Source: Bradyrhizobium sp. DOA9
GTDB taxonomy: Bacteria > Pseudomonadota > Alphaproteobacteria > Rhizobiales > Xanthobacteraceae
Length of the DNA: 64,000 nt
Direction of reading: 5' to 3'
Assembly: GCF_000617845.2 (NCBI RefSeq)
Contig: NZ_DF820425.1
Span: 193,690-257,689, forward strand
Every line of letters starts with the position of its first letter. The first letter of the stretch is position 1. Position numbers and translations under genes: made by a program. Under the pieces are notes generated by a model that worked only from the letters and a program-made list of their open reading frames with translations, was not told the DNA's origin and did not search any database. Positions 17,721 to 26,528 of the stretch are shown piece after piece.

Positions 17721-18986
17721 ATGCATGGGACCATGGAAAGCGCGGCCAAGCTCGACGCCTTGCGCGAGCGCGCCATGTCGCTGCCGCTGGAGCAGTTCGA
17801 TCCGGGCGATCCGGAGTTGTTCAGGACCGATACGTTCTGGCCTTATTTCGATCGGCTGCGCCGCGAGGATCCCGTGCACTATTGCAAGGATTCGATGTTC
17901 GGCCCGTACTGGTCGGTGACGCGCTACAACGACATCATGGAGATCGAGACCAACCATGCGGTGTTCTCCTCCGCTTCCGCGCTCGGCGGCATCACCATCC
18001 GCGACATCGATCCGGATCTGCGCCGCGAGAGTTTCATTTCGATGGACCCGCCGCGCCATGCGGCCCAGCGCAAGACCGTGGCGCCGATGTTCACGCCGAC
18101 GCATCTGGACAACCTCGCCATCAACATCCGCAAGCGTTCGGCCGAGTGCCTGGACAAGCTGCCCCGTGGCGAGGTGTTCGATTGGGTCGACCAGGTCTCG
18201 ATCGAGCTCACCACGCAGATGCTCGCGGTATTGTTCGACTTTCCGTGGGAGGACCGCCGCAAGCTGACGCGCTGGTCCGACGTCGCCACCACCATTCCCG
18301 GTCCCGACGGTCTCGTCGCGACCGAGGACGAGCGGATGGGCGAGCTGGCCGAATGCGCGGCTTATTTCTCCCGCCTCTGGAAGGAGCGCAGCGAACAGCC
18401 GCCCAAGAGCGACCTGTTGTCGATGATGGCGCATGGCGCTGCTACGCGCGACATGGACGCCAGGAACTTCCTCGGCAATCTCATCCTTTTGATCGTCGGC
18501 GGCAACGACACCACCCGCAACACCATGTCGGGCTCGCTTCTCGCGCTGAGCCAGCATCCGGAGCAGTACCGCAAGCTGCGCGAGAACCCTGACCTGCTCG
18601 ACAGCTTCGTGCCCGAGGTGATCCGCTGGCAGACGCCGCTGGCGCATATGCGCCGCACGGCGCTCTCCGATTTCGAATTCCGCGGCAAGCAGATCAAGAA
18701 GGGTGACAAAGTCGTGATGTGGTACGTCTCGGGCAACCGCGACGAGGAGGCGATCGAGAAGCCCTACGAGTTCATCATCGACCGCGCCCGCCCGCGCACC
18801 CACCTCTCCTTCGGCTTCGGCATCCACCGCTGCGTGGGCTTGCGGCTCGCCGAGCTTCAGCTCAAGATTATTTGGGAGGAAATTCTCAAGCGATTCGACC
18901 ATATTGATGTGGTCGGCGAACCCAAGCGGGTCTATTCGAGTTTTGTGAAGGGTATCGAAACGCTGCCGGTGAAGATTGCTGCGTGA
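17721..18986 (+). CDS. Cytochrome P450, CYP153-type
   Basis: 421 residues, the usual size for soluble bacterial P450s. Visible hallmarks are the I-helix GGNDTT (260-265), the ExxR pair E299/R302, and the haem-binding FGFGIHRC with C371 as thiolate ligand. The segments IRWQTPLAHMRRTA, VVMWYVSGNRDEE and VYSSFVKGIETLPVKI are those I associate with the CYP153 family, which hydroxylates the terminal carbon of alkanes and fatty acyl chains using ferredoxin and ferredoxin reductase. Neither redox partner is encoded nearby. The gene is followed after 24 bases by a second CYP153, suggesting one transcript. The start at 17721 has GGGAGAAAGG upstream. Confidence 0.9.
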   Translation: MHGTMESAAKLDALRERAMSLPLEQFDPGDPELFRTDTFWPYFDRLRREDPVHYCKDSMFGPYWSVTRYNDIMEIETNHAVFSSASALGGITIRDIDPDLRRESFISMDPPRHAAQRKTVAPMFTPTHLDNLAINIRKRSAECLDKLPRGEVFDWVDQVSIELTTQMLAVLFDFPWEDRRKLTRWSDVATTIPGPDGLVATEDERMGELAECAAYFSRLWKERSEQPPKSDLLSMMAHGAATRDMDARNFLGNLILLIVGGNDTTRNTMSGSLLALSQHPEQYRKLRENPDLLDSFVPEVIRWQTPLAHMRRTALSDFEFRGKQIKKGDKVVMWYVSGNRDEEAIEKPYEFIIDRARPRTHLSFGFGIHRCVGLRLAELQLKIIWEEILKRFDHIDVVGEPKRVYSSFVKGIETLPVKIAA

Positions 18987-19010
18987 GTCGAACGCAACGG
19001 AGCCACGATC

Positions 19011-20285
19011 ATGAACATCCAAGCGCCGGTTAAAGTGGACAAGGCCGAACGCATGCGCAGGGCCCGCGAGGAAGCCTATGCGACGCCGCTGGCGCAATTC
19101 CACCCCGGCGCGCCCCGGCTGTTCCAGGACGACACGCTGTGGCCCTGGTTCGAGCGGTTGCGCAAGGAAGAGCCGGTGCATTACTGCACCAACGCGCCGA
19201 TCGAGCCGTACTGGTCGGTGGTGAAGTACAACGACATCATGCATGTCGATACCAATCACGGCATCTTCTCCTCGGACTCCAAGCTCGGCGGCATCTCGAT
19301 CCGCGACGTGCCGGAAGGTTACGACTATCCGAGCTTCATCGCGATGGACCAGCCCCGGCATTCGGCGCAGCGCAAGACGGTGTCGCCGATGTTCACGCCG
19401 GCACACCTGGACGAGCTGGCCAAGCTGATCCGCCAGCGCTCGCAGACCGTGCTCGACAATCTGCCGCGCAACGAGACCTTCAATTTCGTCGAGCGCGTCT
19501 CGATCGAGCTGACCACGCAGATGCTGGCGACCCTGTTCGACTTCCCCTGGGAGGAGCGGCGCAAGCTGACGCGCTGGTCGGACGTCTCCACCGCCCTGCC
19601 CAAGAGCGGCATCGTCGCTTCCGCCGAGGAACGCCGCCGCGAGATGGACGAGTGCTATGCCTACATGTCCAAGCTCTGGAACGAGCGTGTCAACTCGGCG
19701 CCGCGGAACGACTTGTTGTCGCTGATGGCGCACAACGAGGCCACGCGCCACATGGACCCCGACAACCTCATGGGCAACATCATCCTGCTCATCGTCGGCG
19801 GCAACGACACCACGCGCAACACCATGACCGGCTCGGTGCTGGCGCTGAACGAGAACCCGGAGCAGTACGACAAGCTGCGCGCCAATCCGGAGCTGATCGA
19901 TTCCATGGTGCCGGAGGTGATCCGCTGGCAGACGCCGCTGGCGCATATGCGTCGCACCGCATTGCAGGACACCGAGATCGGCGGCAAGCCGATCCGCAAG
20001 GGCGACCGCGTCGTGATGTGGTACGTCTCGGGCAACCGCGACGAGGAGATGTTCGACAATCCGAACGAGTTCATCATCGACCGCCCGCGCCCGCGCACCC
20101 ATCTCTCCTTCGGCTTCGGCATCCACCGCTGCGTCGGCATGCGCCTCGCCGAGCTGCAGCTGCGCATCGTCTGGGAGGAGATGCTGAAGCGCTTCGACCG
20201 CATCGAGGTGGTGGGCGAGCCGAAGCGGATCTATTCCAGCTTTATCAAGGGATACGAGTCGTTGCCGGTAAGGATTCCGGGGTAG
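19011..20285 (+). CDS. Cytochrome P450, CYP153-type (second tandem copy)
   Basis: 424 residues and clearly a paralogue of the preceding P450. It has I-helix GGNDTT (263-268), E302-x-x-R305 and haem ligand C374 in FGFGIHRC. The two differ most in the N-terminal 60 residues and around the substrate-access region (EPYWSVVKYNDIMHV, PEGYDYPSF versus DPDLRRESF), so they may divide substrates by chain length. Like its neighbour it should be a soluble terminal hydroxylase needing an external ferredoxin system. The tandem arrangement points to an old duplication, since third-position codon differences are widespread. A palindromic repeat follows 30 bases after the stop. Confidence 0.9.
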   Translation: MNIQAPVKVDKAERMRRAREEAYATPLAQFHPGAPRLFQDDTLWPWFERLRKEEPVHYCTNAPIEPYWSVVKYNDIMHVDTNHGIFSSDSKLGGISIRDVPEGYDYPSFIAMDQPRHSAQRKTVSPMFTPAHLDELAKLIRQRSQTVLDNLPRNETFNFVERVSIELTTQMLATLFDFPWEERRKLTRWSDVSTALPKSGIVASAEERRREMDECYAYMSKLWNERVNSAPRNDLLSLMAHNEATRHMDPDNLMGNIILLIVGGNDTTRNTMTGSVLALNENPEQYDKLRANPELIDSMVPEVIRWQTPLAHMRRTALQDTEIGGKPIRKGDRVVMWYVSGNRDEEMFDNPNEFIIDRPRPRTHLSFGFGIHRCVGMRLAELQLRIVWEEMLKRFDRIEVVGEPKRIYSSFIKGYESLPVRIPG

Positions 20286-20315
20286 GCTCCATCGCCCGTC
20301 GCCGGCGGTCTCCTC

Positions 20316-20432
20316 CGTCATTGCGAGGAGCCCGTGACAAAATTGCGAAGCAATTTTGCACTGGTGCGACGAAGCAATCCAGACTGCCGCTGCGGAAACA
20401 GTCTGGATTGCTTCGCTGCGCTCGCAATGACG
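20316..20432. repeat. Palindromic intergenic repeat, copy 3 (expanded left arm)
   Basis: Same element as copy 1, but the left arm carries an extra insert: after ATTGCGAGGAG come about 35 bases, including a small palindrome (AAAATTGCGAAGCAATTTT), before the shared GCGACGAAGCAATCCAGACT. The right arm is standard. It lies between the second P450 gene and the convergent LysR gene. Confidence 0.88.
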
Positions 20433-20559
20433 CGGAAAGGCCTGAGCGTCGTATTGGACTGCTGGTTTCGCTGATGGGTCCCAGCTATAAAATTCCGGCA
20501 TGACAGCTCGCGCCAGATGCGAAGGCACGATGGCGCGCGGCTGTTCTACCACACGCCAT

Positions 20560-21480
20560 CTAGCTCAGCTTGATGTCCCAGACGCCGTCCTTGCGGCAGG
20601 CGGCGACCTCCTCGCGCAACAGCGCGGTGATGGCAAGCGAGGCGGTCGAGGCCGGGCGGTCGATTGGAGAAGCGAAAATGAGCTCGCGCGTCATCGGCCT
20701 GGATACGGGGGCGGTTTCCAGCCGCCCGTCCGCGACCTCGCCGTGGACCGAGGACGGCGGCAGCAGCGCGAATCCGAGGCCCTCCTCGACGAGGCTCGTC
20801 AGCACGCGGAACGAATCCGCCTCGAGCTGGACGTCGAGCTTGATCTTGCGCTGGGCCGCGGCGTGCTCGATCAGCGCGCGGAGGCCGTGGGAATGAGAGG
20901 GCAGCACCAGGCGCTGCCGCAGCAGCCAGCCGATGTCGACGCTCTTCTTGCGCGCCAGGCCGCAGCCGCGCGGACCGACCGCGACGATGGTGTCGCGCCC
21001 CAGGCTCTGCACGTTGAGATGCAGATCGGCCGAGCGGCCGTACAGGATGGCGAGATCCATCTCGCCGCGATGCAGCCATTCGACCAGATGGCCGCTGTAG
21101 CTCTCGACGATGCGCAGCGAGATGCCGGGAAATTTTTCGACGCAGCGCCGCGCAAAGCGCGCCGACAGCACGCAGCTCACGGTCGGAACCAGGCCGAGCA
21201 CGACCTGCCCCGAGGGCGGGCCCTTGGCCGACTGGATGTCGTCGCGGATCTGGTCGATCTGCCGCACGATGCCGGAGGTGCGCGCCAGCAGGAGGCGGCC
21301 GGCCTCGGTCAGCACCATGCCGCGGCCGTTGCGGGTGAACAGCTCGGTGCGCAGCTCGTGCTCCAGCAGCTTGATCTGCCGGGAGAGCGCCGGCTGCGCC
21401 ACGCGCAAGGTGTCGGAGGCCTTGGACAGGCTGCCGAGCTCCGCCACGCAACTGAACGTCCTGAGCTGCCGGAAATCCAT
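20560..21480 (-). CDS. LysR-family transcriptional regulator
   Basis: 306 residues from the ATG at 21480 (MDFRQLRTF); an upstream in-frame start at 21528 would add 16 residues before the helix-turn-helix and is unlikely. Residues 1-60 are the winged HTH (FSCVAELGSLSKASDTLRVAQPALSRQIKLLE). Residues 90-300 are the effector-binding domain. The protein resembles the Nac/CynR branch in sequence style. It is divergent from the acyl-CoA dehydrogenase operon, with a 125-base gap that holds a CTAT-N11-ATAG element, so it is probably that operon's regulator, responding to a CoA- or acid-type inducer that cannot be named from sequence. Confidence 0.9.
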   Translation of the reverse strand: MDFRQLRTFSCVAELGSLSKASDTLRVAQPALSRQIKLLEHELRTELFTRNGRGMVLTEAGRLLLARTSGIVRQIDQIRDDIQSAKGPPSGQVVLGLVPTVSCVLSARFARRCVEKFPGISLRIVESYSGHLVEWLHRGEMDLAILYGRSADLHLNVQSLGRDTIVAVGPRGCGLARKKSVDIGWLLRQRLVLPSHSHGLRALIEHAAAQRKIKLDVQLEADSFRVLTSLVEEGLGFALLPPSSVHGEVADGRLETAPVSRPMTRELIFASPIDRPASTASLAITALLREEVAACRKDGVWDIKLS

Positions 21481-21511
21481 GCTTGCCAATCCTGGAAGGC
21501 TACTCCATACG

Positions 21512-21530
21512 CTATAACAAATGAGCATAG
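21512..21530. promoter_or_regulatory. Candidate LysR-box (T-N11-A dyad)
   Basis: CTAT-N11-ATAG lies between the LysR gene start (21480) and the acyl-CoA dehydrogenase start (21606). It fits the classic LysR recognition element. No footprint is known. Confidence 0.55.
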
Positions 21531-21535
21531 GGGGC

Positions 21536-21557
21536 GGGCATTGTTTTCACAACGCCC
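21536..21557. promoter_or_regulatory. Second inverted repeat in the LysR/operon gap
   Basis: GGGC-A-TTGT-TTTC-ACAA-C-GCCC is a 22-base imperfect dyad six bases beyond the LysR-box. It could be a second activator site or a leader hairpin. Confidence 0.4.
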
Positions 21558-21605
21558 GTGGGTTGGCCGGCGTTATCTTAACTGCCGCTGAGAATTGGAA
21601 ACGCC

Positions 21606-22775
21606 ATGAGCCAAGAACACCACACCGAAGATTACGCCGACATCCGCGAGGCCGTTGCCAAGCTCTGCGCGCAGTTCCCCGGCGAATATTGGCGCAAGCT
21701 CGACCGCGAGATGGCCTACCCCAAGGCGTTCGTCGATGCGCTGACCGAGGCCGGCTATCTGTCGGTGCTGATCCCCGAGGAATATGGCGGCGCCGGCCTG
21801 AAACTGTCGGCGGCCGCGGCGATCCTGGAGGAGATCCAGCGCGCCGGCTGCAACGGCGGCGGCTGCCATGCGCAGATGTACACGATGGGCACGGTGCTGC
21901 GGCACGGCAATGCCGAGCAGAAGGCAAAATACCTGCCGAAGATCGCGAGCGGCGAACTGCGCCTTCAGGCCTTCGGCGTCACCGAGCCGACCAGCGGCAC
22001 CGACACCTCCTCGCTGAAGACGTTCGCGCGCAAGGACGGCAACGACAGCTACATCGTCAACGGCCAGAAGATCTGGACCAGCCGCGCCGAGCATTCCGAC
22101 CTCATGGTGCTGCTGGCGCGCACCACGCCGAAGGACCAGGTCAAGAAACGCACCGACGGCCTGTCGGTGTTCATCGTCGACATGCGCGAGGCCAAGAATA
22201 ACGGCCTCGAGATCCGTCCGATCCGCACCATGATGAACCACGCCACTACCGAAGTGTTCTTCACCGATATGAGGGTGCCGGCGGAGAACTTGATCGGCGA
22301 GGAAGGCAAGGGTTTTCGCTACATCCTCTCCGGCATGAATGCCGAGCGCATCCTGATCGCGGCCGAATGCGTCGGCGACGCAAAGTGGTTCATCGCGAAG
22401 GCGACTACTTACGCCAAGGAGCGCGCCGTGTTCGGCCGGCCGATTGGCCAGAATCAGGGCATCCAATTCCCGATCGCCAAGGCCTACGCCTCGATGCGCG
22501 CGGCCGAGCTGATGGTGAAGGAAGCCACGCGCAAATACGAGGCCGGGCTCGACTGCGGCGCCGAGGCCAACATGGCCAAGATGCTGGCGGCGGATGCGTC
22601 CTGGGAAGCGGCGAATGCCTGCATCCAGACCCATGGCGGCTTCGGCTTCGCCGAGGAATACGACGTCGAGCGCAAATTCCGCGAGACGCGGCTGTACCAG
22701 GTGGCGCCGATCTCGACCAACCTCGTGCTGTCCTTCGTCGCCGAGCACGTGCTCGGCATGCCGCGCTCGTACTGA
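21606..22775 (+). CDS. Acyl-CoA dehydrogenase family protein
   Basis: 389 residues, full ACAD length. FAD- and substrate-binding segments are visible: FGVTEPTSGTDTSSLKT (about 117-133), SYIVNGQKIWTSRA, and QTHGGFGFAEEYDVER near residue 345. At the C-terminus, where many ACADs carry the catalytic glutamate in YEGTS, this protein reads LYQVAPISTN, so the base must come from elsewhere, as it does in some ACAD subgroups. It is the first gene of an operon with a CoA transferase (9-base gap) and a MaoC-type hydratase, so it probably oxidises the CoA thioester produced by that transferase. The substrate is unknown. Confidence 0.88.
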   Translation: MSQEHHTEDYADIREAVAKLCAQFPGEYWRKLDREMAYPKAFVDALTEAGYLSVLIPEEYGGAGLKLSAAAAILEEIQRAGCNGGGCHAQMYTMGTVLRHGNAEQKAKYLPKIASGELRLQAFGVTEPTSGTDTSSLKTFARKDGNDSYIVNGQKIWTSRAEHSDLMVLLARTTPKDQVKKRTDGLSVFIVDMREAKNNGLEIRPIRTMMNHATTEVFFTDMRVPAENLIGEEGKGFRYILSGMNAERILIAAECVGDAKWFIAKATTYAKERAVFGRPIGQNQGIQFPIAKAYASMRAAELMVKEATRKYEAGLDCGAEANMAKMLAADASWEAANACIQTHGGFGFAEEYDVERKFRETRLYQVAPISTNLVLSFVAEHVLGMPRSY

Positions 22776-22784
22776 GGCCGCGCC

Positions 22785-23885
22785 ATGGGAGCATTGGACG
22801 GGATCAGGGTGATTGCGGTCGAGCAGGCGGTGGCGGCGCCGTTCTGCTCCTCGCGCCTGGCGGATGCCGGCGCGGAGGTGATCAAGATCGAACGGCCCGA
22901 AGGCGATTTCGCCCGCGGTTATGACGCGGCGGCCAAGGGCCAGAGCAGCTACTTTGTGTGGCTCAACCGCGGCAAGCAATCCGCCGTGGTCGATCTCGCC
23001 ACCAAAGAAGGCTGCGCCGAGCTGGAGAGGCTGATCGCGAGCGCGGATGTGCTCATTCAAAACCTCAAGCCGGGCTCGATGGACAAGCTCGGTTTTTCGC
23101 GCGAGCGCTTACTTAAAGACTATCCGAAGCTGATCTCGTGCACGATCACCGGCTATGGCGACGAGGGCCCCTACGCGCATCGCAAGGCCTATGATCTCCT
23201 GATCCAGGCCGAGAGCGGCCTCGCCTCGATCACCGGCAATCCCGATGGCGCCTCGCGCGTCGGCATGTCGATCGTCGACGTCGCGACCGGCGCCACCGCA
23301 CATGCCGCAATCCTGGAAGCGCTGATCGCGCGTGGGCGCACCGGCAAGGGCGCCGACATCCGCATCTCGATGTTCGACGTGATGGCGGATTGGTGCACGG
23401 TGCCGCTGCTCAATGCCGAAGCCGGCAATCCGCCCAAGCGCATGGGCCTGCGCCATCCCTCAATCGCGCCCTATGGCGTGTTCACCTCGAAGGACGGCAA
23501 GGACATCCTGATCTCGATCCAGAGCGAGCGCGAGTGGAAGACGCTGTGCGCGAAGGTGCTGGACCAGCCGGACCTGCCGGCCGATCCCCGCGTCGCCAAC
23601 ATGGTCGAGCGCGTGCGCAACCGCGACTTCACCGACACGACGGTGGCCGATGCCTTCGGCAAGATGACGCGCGATGAGCTGCTCAAGCGGCTGTCGGACG
23701 CTGACATCGCCTTTGCCGAGGTCAACACCATGGCCGACCTTGCCAACCATCCGCATCTGCGCCGCATCGAGGTCGACACGCCGAACGGCCGCGTCAGCTA
23801 TCCCGCGCCGGCGCCGATCGTCGTCGGCGAGACGCGTAGCTACGGCGCCGTGCCCGCCATTGGCGAGCGCACCCAGTCCAAATAA
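22785..23885 (+). CDS. CaiB/BaiF (family III) CoA transferase
   Basis: 366 residues. Family III features are present: RVIAVEQAVAAPFCSSRLADAGAEVIKIERPEGDFAR in the N-terminal Rossmann part, FVWLNRGKQSAVVDLATKEG, and GKGADIRISMFDVMADW (about 185-201), whose Asp is the likely nucleophile that forms the aspartyl-CoA anhydride. Such enzymes move CoA between carboxylic acids, or act as carnitine CoA transferases or racemases. It sits between an acyl-CoA dehydrogenase and a MaoC-type hydratase, so it would activate the acid that these two enzymes then process. Confidence 0.9.
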   Translation: MGALDGIRVIAVEQAVAAPFCSSRLADAGAEVIKIERPEGDFARGYDAAAKGQSSYFVWLNRGKQSAVVDLATKEGCAELERLIASADVLIQNLKPGSMDKLGFSRERLLKDYPKLISCTITGYGDEGPYAHRKAYDLLIQAESGLASITGNPDGASRVGMSIVDVATGATAHAAILEALIARGRTGKGADIRISMFDVMADWCTVPLLNAEAGNPPKRMGLRHPSIAPYGVFTSKDGKDILISIQSEREWKTLCAKVLDQPDLPADPRVANMVERVRNRDFTDTTVADAFGKMTRDELLKRLSDADIAFAEVNTMADLANHPHLRRIEVDTPNGRVSYPAPAPIVVGETRSYGAVPAIGERTQSK

Positions 23886-23900
23886 AGAGAGCGAGGCGTC

Positions 23901-24752
23901 ATGACCGAGAAGCTCGACATCGATCATCTCAGGCAATGGATCGGCCGCAGCCAGGAGGCCACCGACATCGTCACCGCGCAGCTCGTGAAGGGCCTGCGCG
24001 CGACGCTGTTCCAGGAGGTCGGCGAGCCCAAGGCAGGCGACGCTGCGCCGTTCACGGTGCACTGGTGCCTGGCACAGCCGGTGTTCCCGATGTCGATGCT
24101 CGGGCCCGACGGCCACCCAACCCGCGGCGGCTTTCTGCCGCCGGTGCCGCTGCCGCGCCGGATGTGGGCCGGCGGCGAGATCGAGTTTTTGCAGCCCTTG
24201 CGCGTCGGCGATGAATCGACGCGGACATCGCGCATCGCCGACGTGCAGGTGAAATCAGGCTCGACCGGCACGCTGTGCTTCGTCTCGGTCGAGCACAGCA
24301 TCTCCTCGCCGCGGGGCACGGCGATCCGCGAGCGGCAGGACATCGTCTATCGCGAGATGACCGGCGGCGCGCCGGCTGGCGGCAAGGCGCCGCCTCCGCC
24401 TCCCAAGGCGCAGCATCGCGAAACGCATGTATCCGATCCCGTGCTGCTGTTTCGCTACTCCGCGCTGACCTTCAACGGCCACCGCATCCATTACGACCGC
24501 GACTACGTCACCAAGGTCGAGGGCTATCCGGGCCTGATCTTCCACGGCCCGCTTCAGGCGGCGCTGATCGTCGAGATGGCGGCCAAACTGCACGGCGGCA
24601 AGGCGCCGAAGAAGTTCTCGTATCGCGGGCTGCAGCCGCTGTTCGAAGGCACGGAGTTCTCGGTCAACGCCAACGACAGCGGCGAGAGCATGGAGTTGTG
24701 GACCGCGAACGCGGAAGGGCAGCCGACGATGAAGGGGACTGCGGTGTGGTGA
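23901..24752 (+). CDS. MaoC-type (double hotdog) acyl-CoA hydratase
   Basis: 283 residues with two hotdog halves. The N-terminal FAS1-like dehydratase part contains RRMWAGGEIEFLQPLRVGDE, and the C-terminal part (from about 185) contains FRYSALTFNGHRIHYDRDYVTKVEGYPGLIFHGPLQAALIVE, where the YSALTFNGHRIHYD motif carries the catalytic Asp/His pair of R-specific hydratases. This arrangement matches mesaconyl-C4-CoA and itaconyl-CoA hydratases, which I know next to CaiB-type transferases. It would hydrate an enoyl-CoA made by the ACAD two genes upstream. It starts 15 bases after the CoA transferase with a GAGCGAGGCG ribosome site. Confidence 0.85.
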   Translation: MTEKLDIDHLRQWIGRSQEATDIVTAQLVKGLRATLFQEVGEPKAGDAAPFTVHWCLAQPVFPMSMLGPDGHPTRGGFLPPVPLPRRMWAGGEIEFLQPLRVGDESTRTSRIADVQVKSGSTGTLCFVSVEHSISSPRGTAIRERQDIVYREMTGGAPAGGKAPPPPPKAQHRETHVSDPVLLFRYSALTFNGHRIHYDRDYVTKVEGYPGLIFHGPLQAALIVEMAAKLHGGKAPKKFSYRGLQPLFEGTEFSVNANDSGESMELWTANAEGQPTMKGTAVW

Positions 24753-24763
24753 TAGTCTCTCCT

Positions 24764-24843
24764 CGTCATTGCGAGCGTAGCGAAGCAATCCAGACTGCCT
24801 CCGCGGAGAGATCCTGGATTGCTTCGCTTCGCTCGCAATGACG
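24764..24843. repeat. Palindromic intergenic repeat, copy 4
   Basis: Full-length copy (left arm CGTCATTGCGAGCGTAGCGA, right arm ends GCTCGCAATGACG) lying 12 bases after the MaoC gene and 43 bases before the benzoylformate decarboxylase gene on the same strand. The left arm has GTAGCG where others have GCAGCG. Confidence 0.9.
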
Positions 24844-24886
24844 GACGGGGCGGGGAGCGCGCCGATAAACAACGGGGACGGAAACC

Positions 24887-26509
24887 ATGGCCAAGAACGG
24901 CAAGACCGGCAGCAAGTCCGTCACCGTCAAGCAGGCGACGCTCGACCTCTTGCGCGCCTTCGGCATCACAAAAGTGTTCGGCAACCCTGGTTCGACCGAG
25001 CTGCCGTTCCTCAGCGACTGGCCCGACGACATCGACTACGTGCTGGCGCTGCAGGAAGCGTCCGCCGTCGGCATGGCCGACGGTTATGCGCAGGCGACGC
25101 GCAATGCCGGTTTCGTCAATCTGCATTCGGCGGCCGGCGTCGGCAACGCGCTCGGCAACATCTACACCGCGCATCGCAACCAGACCCCGCTGGTGATCAC
25201 CGCGGGCCAGCAGGCGCGCTCGATCCTGCCTCTGCAGGCGTTCCTCTATGCCGAGCGCGCCTCCGAGTTTCCGCGGCCTTACGTCAAATACAGCGTCGAG
25301 CCCGCGCGGCCCGAGGACGTACCGGCCGCGATCGCGCGCGCCTATTACACCGCAATGCAGCCGCCGTGCGGGCCGACCTTCGTGTCGATCCCGATCGACG
25401 ACTGGGCCCACGCCTGCGCGCCGGTCGAGGCGCGGATAGTGAGTCGCGAGATCGGGCCAGAGCTGGAGCCGATGAAGGCGCTGGTTGCGGCGCTCGCCTC
25501 AAGCAAACACCCTGCCCTCGTCGTCGGCCCCGGTGTCGATCGCGCCGGCGCGGTGGAGCTGATGGTGCGTGTCGCCGAGAGGACGAAGGCGAGCGTCTGG
25601 GTCAGCCCGTTCTCGGCACGCTGTTCGTTCCCCGAGCGGCATCCGCAATTCGCGGGTTTCCTGCACGCCTCGCCGGCGCAGCTGTCCGAAGCGCTGCGCG
25701 CGCACGACCTCGTCGTCGTCATCGGGGCGCCGGTGTTCACCTTCCACGTCGAGGGCCATGCCGCGATCTTCGACGGCGGCGCGACGATCTTCCAGATCAC
25801 GGATGATGCGGATGCCGCCGCGGTGACGCCATCAGGCACCAGCATCATCGCGACGATGAAGCCGGCGCTCGGCCTGCTGCTCGACCTGCTGCCGGAGAGC
25901 AAGCGCGCGGCGCCAAAAGGCCGCACGCTGCCGCCGGCGCCGCAGGCCGCCGATCCGCTGCCGGTGGAACTCCTGCTGCACGCGCTGTCGCGAGCGCTGC
26001 CCGAGGGCGCCTCGCTGGTCGAGGAAATTCCCTCGCACCGGCCGGCGATGCAGAAATTCCTGCCGATGCGCGGCCAGGACAGCTTTTACACCATGTCGAG
26101 CGGCGGCCTCGGCTATTCGCTGCCGGCCGCGGTCGGCATGGCGCTCGGCAAGCCGAAACAGCGCACGGTCTGCCTGATCGGCGATGGCTCGGCGATGTAT
26201 TCGATCCAGGCGCTGTGGACCGCGGCGCAGCGCAAGCTGCCGCTGACGGTCGTCGTCATCAACAATTCCGGCTACGGCGCGATGCGCTCGTTCAGCCAGG
26301 TGATGCAGGTGCGCAACGTGCCCGGGCTTGAGCTGCCGGGGATCGATTTCGTGCGGCTCGCGGAGGGCATGGGATGCCATGCGGTGCGGGTGACGAAGGC
26401 GGCGGAGCTGGGCGAAGCGCTCAAGCGCGGCATGGCGCATGAAGGCACGAGCCTCGTCGAGGTCGCCGTGGATTCCGCGGTGCCGGTGCTGTACGGGCAG
26501 AAGCATTGA
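24887..26509 (+). CDS. mdlC: Benzoylformate decarboxylase-like ThDP enzyme
   Basis: 540 residues. Active-site residues of Pseudomonas MdlC are recognisable: the serine in NPGSTELPF (S36), the activating glutamate E57 in ALQEASAVGMADGYAQA, the histidine H80 in NLHSAAGVGNALG, and a histidine in GAPVFTFH. The ThDP/Mg motif GDGSAMYSIQALWTAA...NNSGYGAM is complete. MdlC decarboxylates phenylglyoxylate to benzaldehyde in mandelate breakdown. No mandelate racemase or dehydrogenase gene is in the window, so another aryl or branched 2-oxo acid is possible. The gene is separated from the MaoC gene by a palindromic repeat and may have its own promoter. Confidence 0.85.
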   Translation: MAKNGKTGSKSVTVKQATLDLLRAFGITKVFGNPGSTELPFLSDWPDDIDYVLALQEASAVGMADGYAQATRNAGFVNLHSAAGVGNALGNIYTAHRNQTPLVITAGQQARSILPLQAFLYAERASEFPRPYVKYSVEPARPEDVPAAIARAYYTAMQPPCGPTFVSIPIDDWAHACAPVEARIVSREIGPELEPMKALVAALASSKHPALVVGPGVDRAGAVELMVRVAERTKASVWVSPFSARCSFPERHPQFAGFLHASPAQLSEALRAHDLVVVIGAPVFTFHVEGHAAIFDGGATIFQITDDADAAAVTPSGTSIIATMKPALGLLLDLLPESKRAAPKGRTLPPAPQAADPLPVELLLHALSRALPEGASLVEEIPSHRPAMQKFLPMRGQDSFYTMSSGGLGYSLPAAVGMALGKPKQRTVCLIGDGSAMYSIQALWTAAQRKLPLTVVVINNSGYGAMRSFSQVMQVRNVPGLELPGIDFVRLAEGMGCHAVRVTKAAELGEALKRGMAHEGTSLVEVAVDSAVPVLYGQKH

Positions 26510-26528
26510 GGCGCCACGGCATCATTAA

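Noticed and set aside
17685..20552. 955-codon minus-strand frame opposite both P450 genes
   Set aside because: It reads through repeat DNA and intergenic sequence; the plus-strand P450s are certain.
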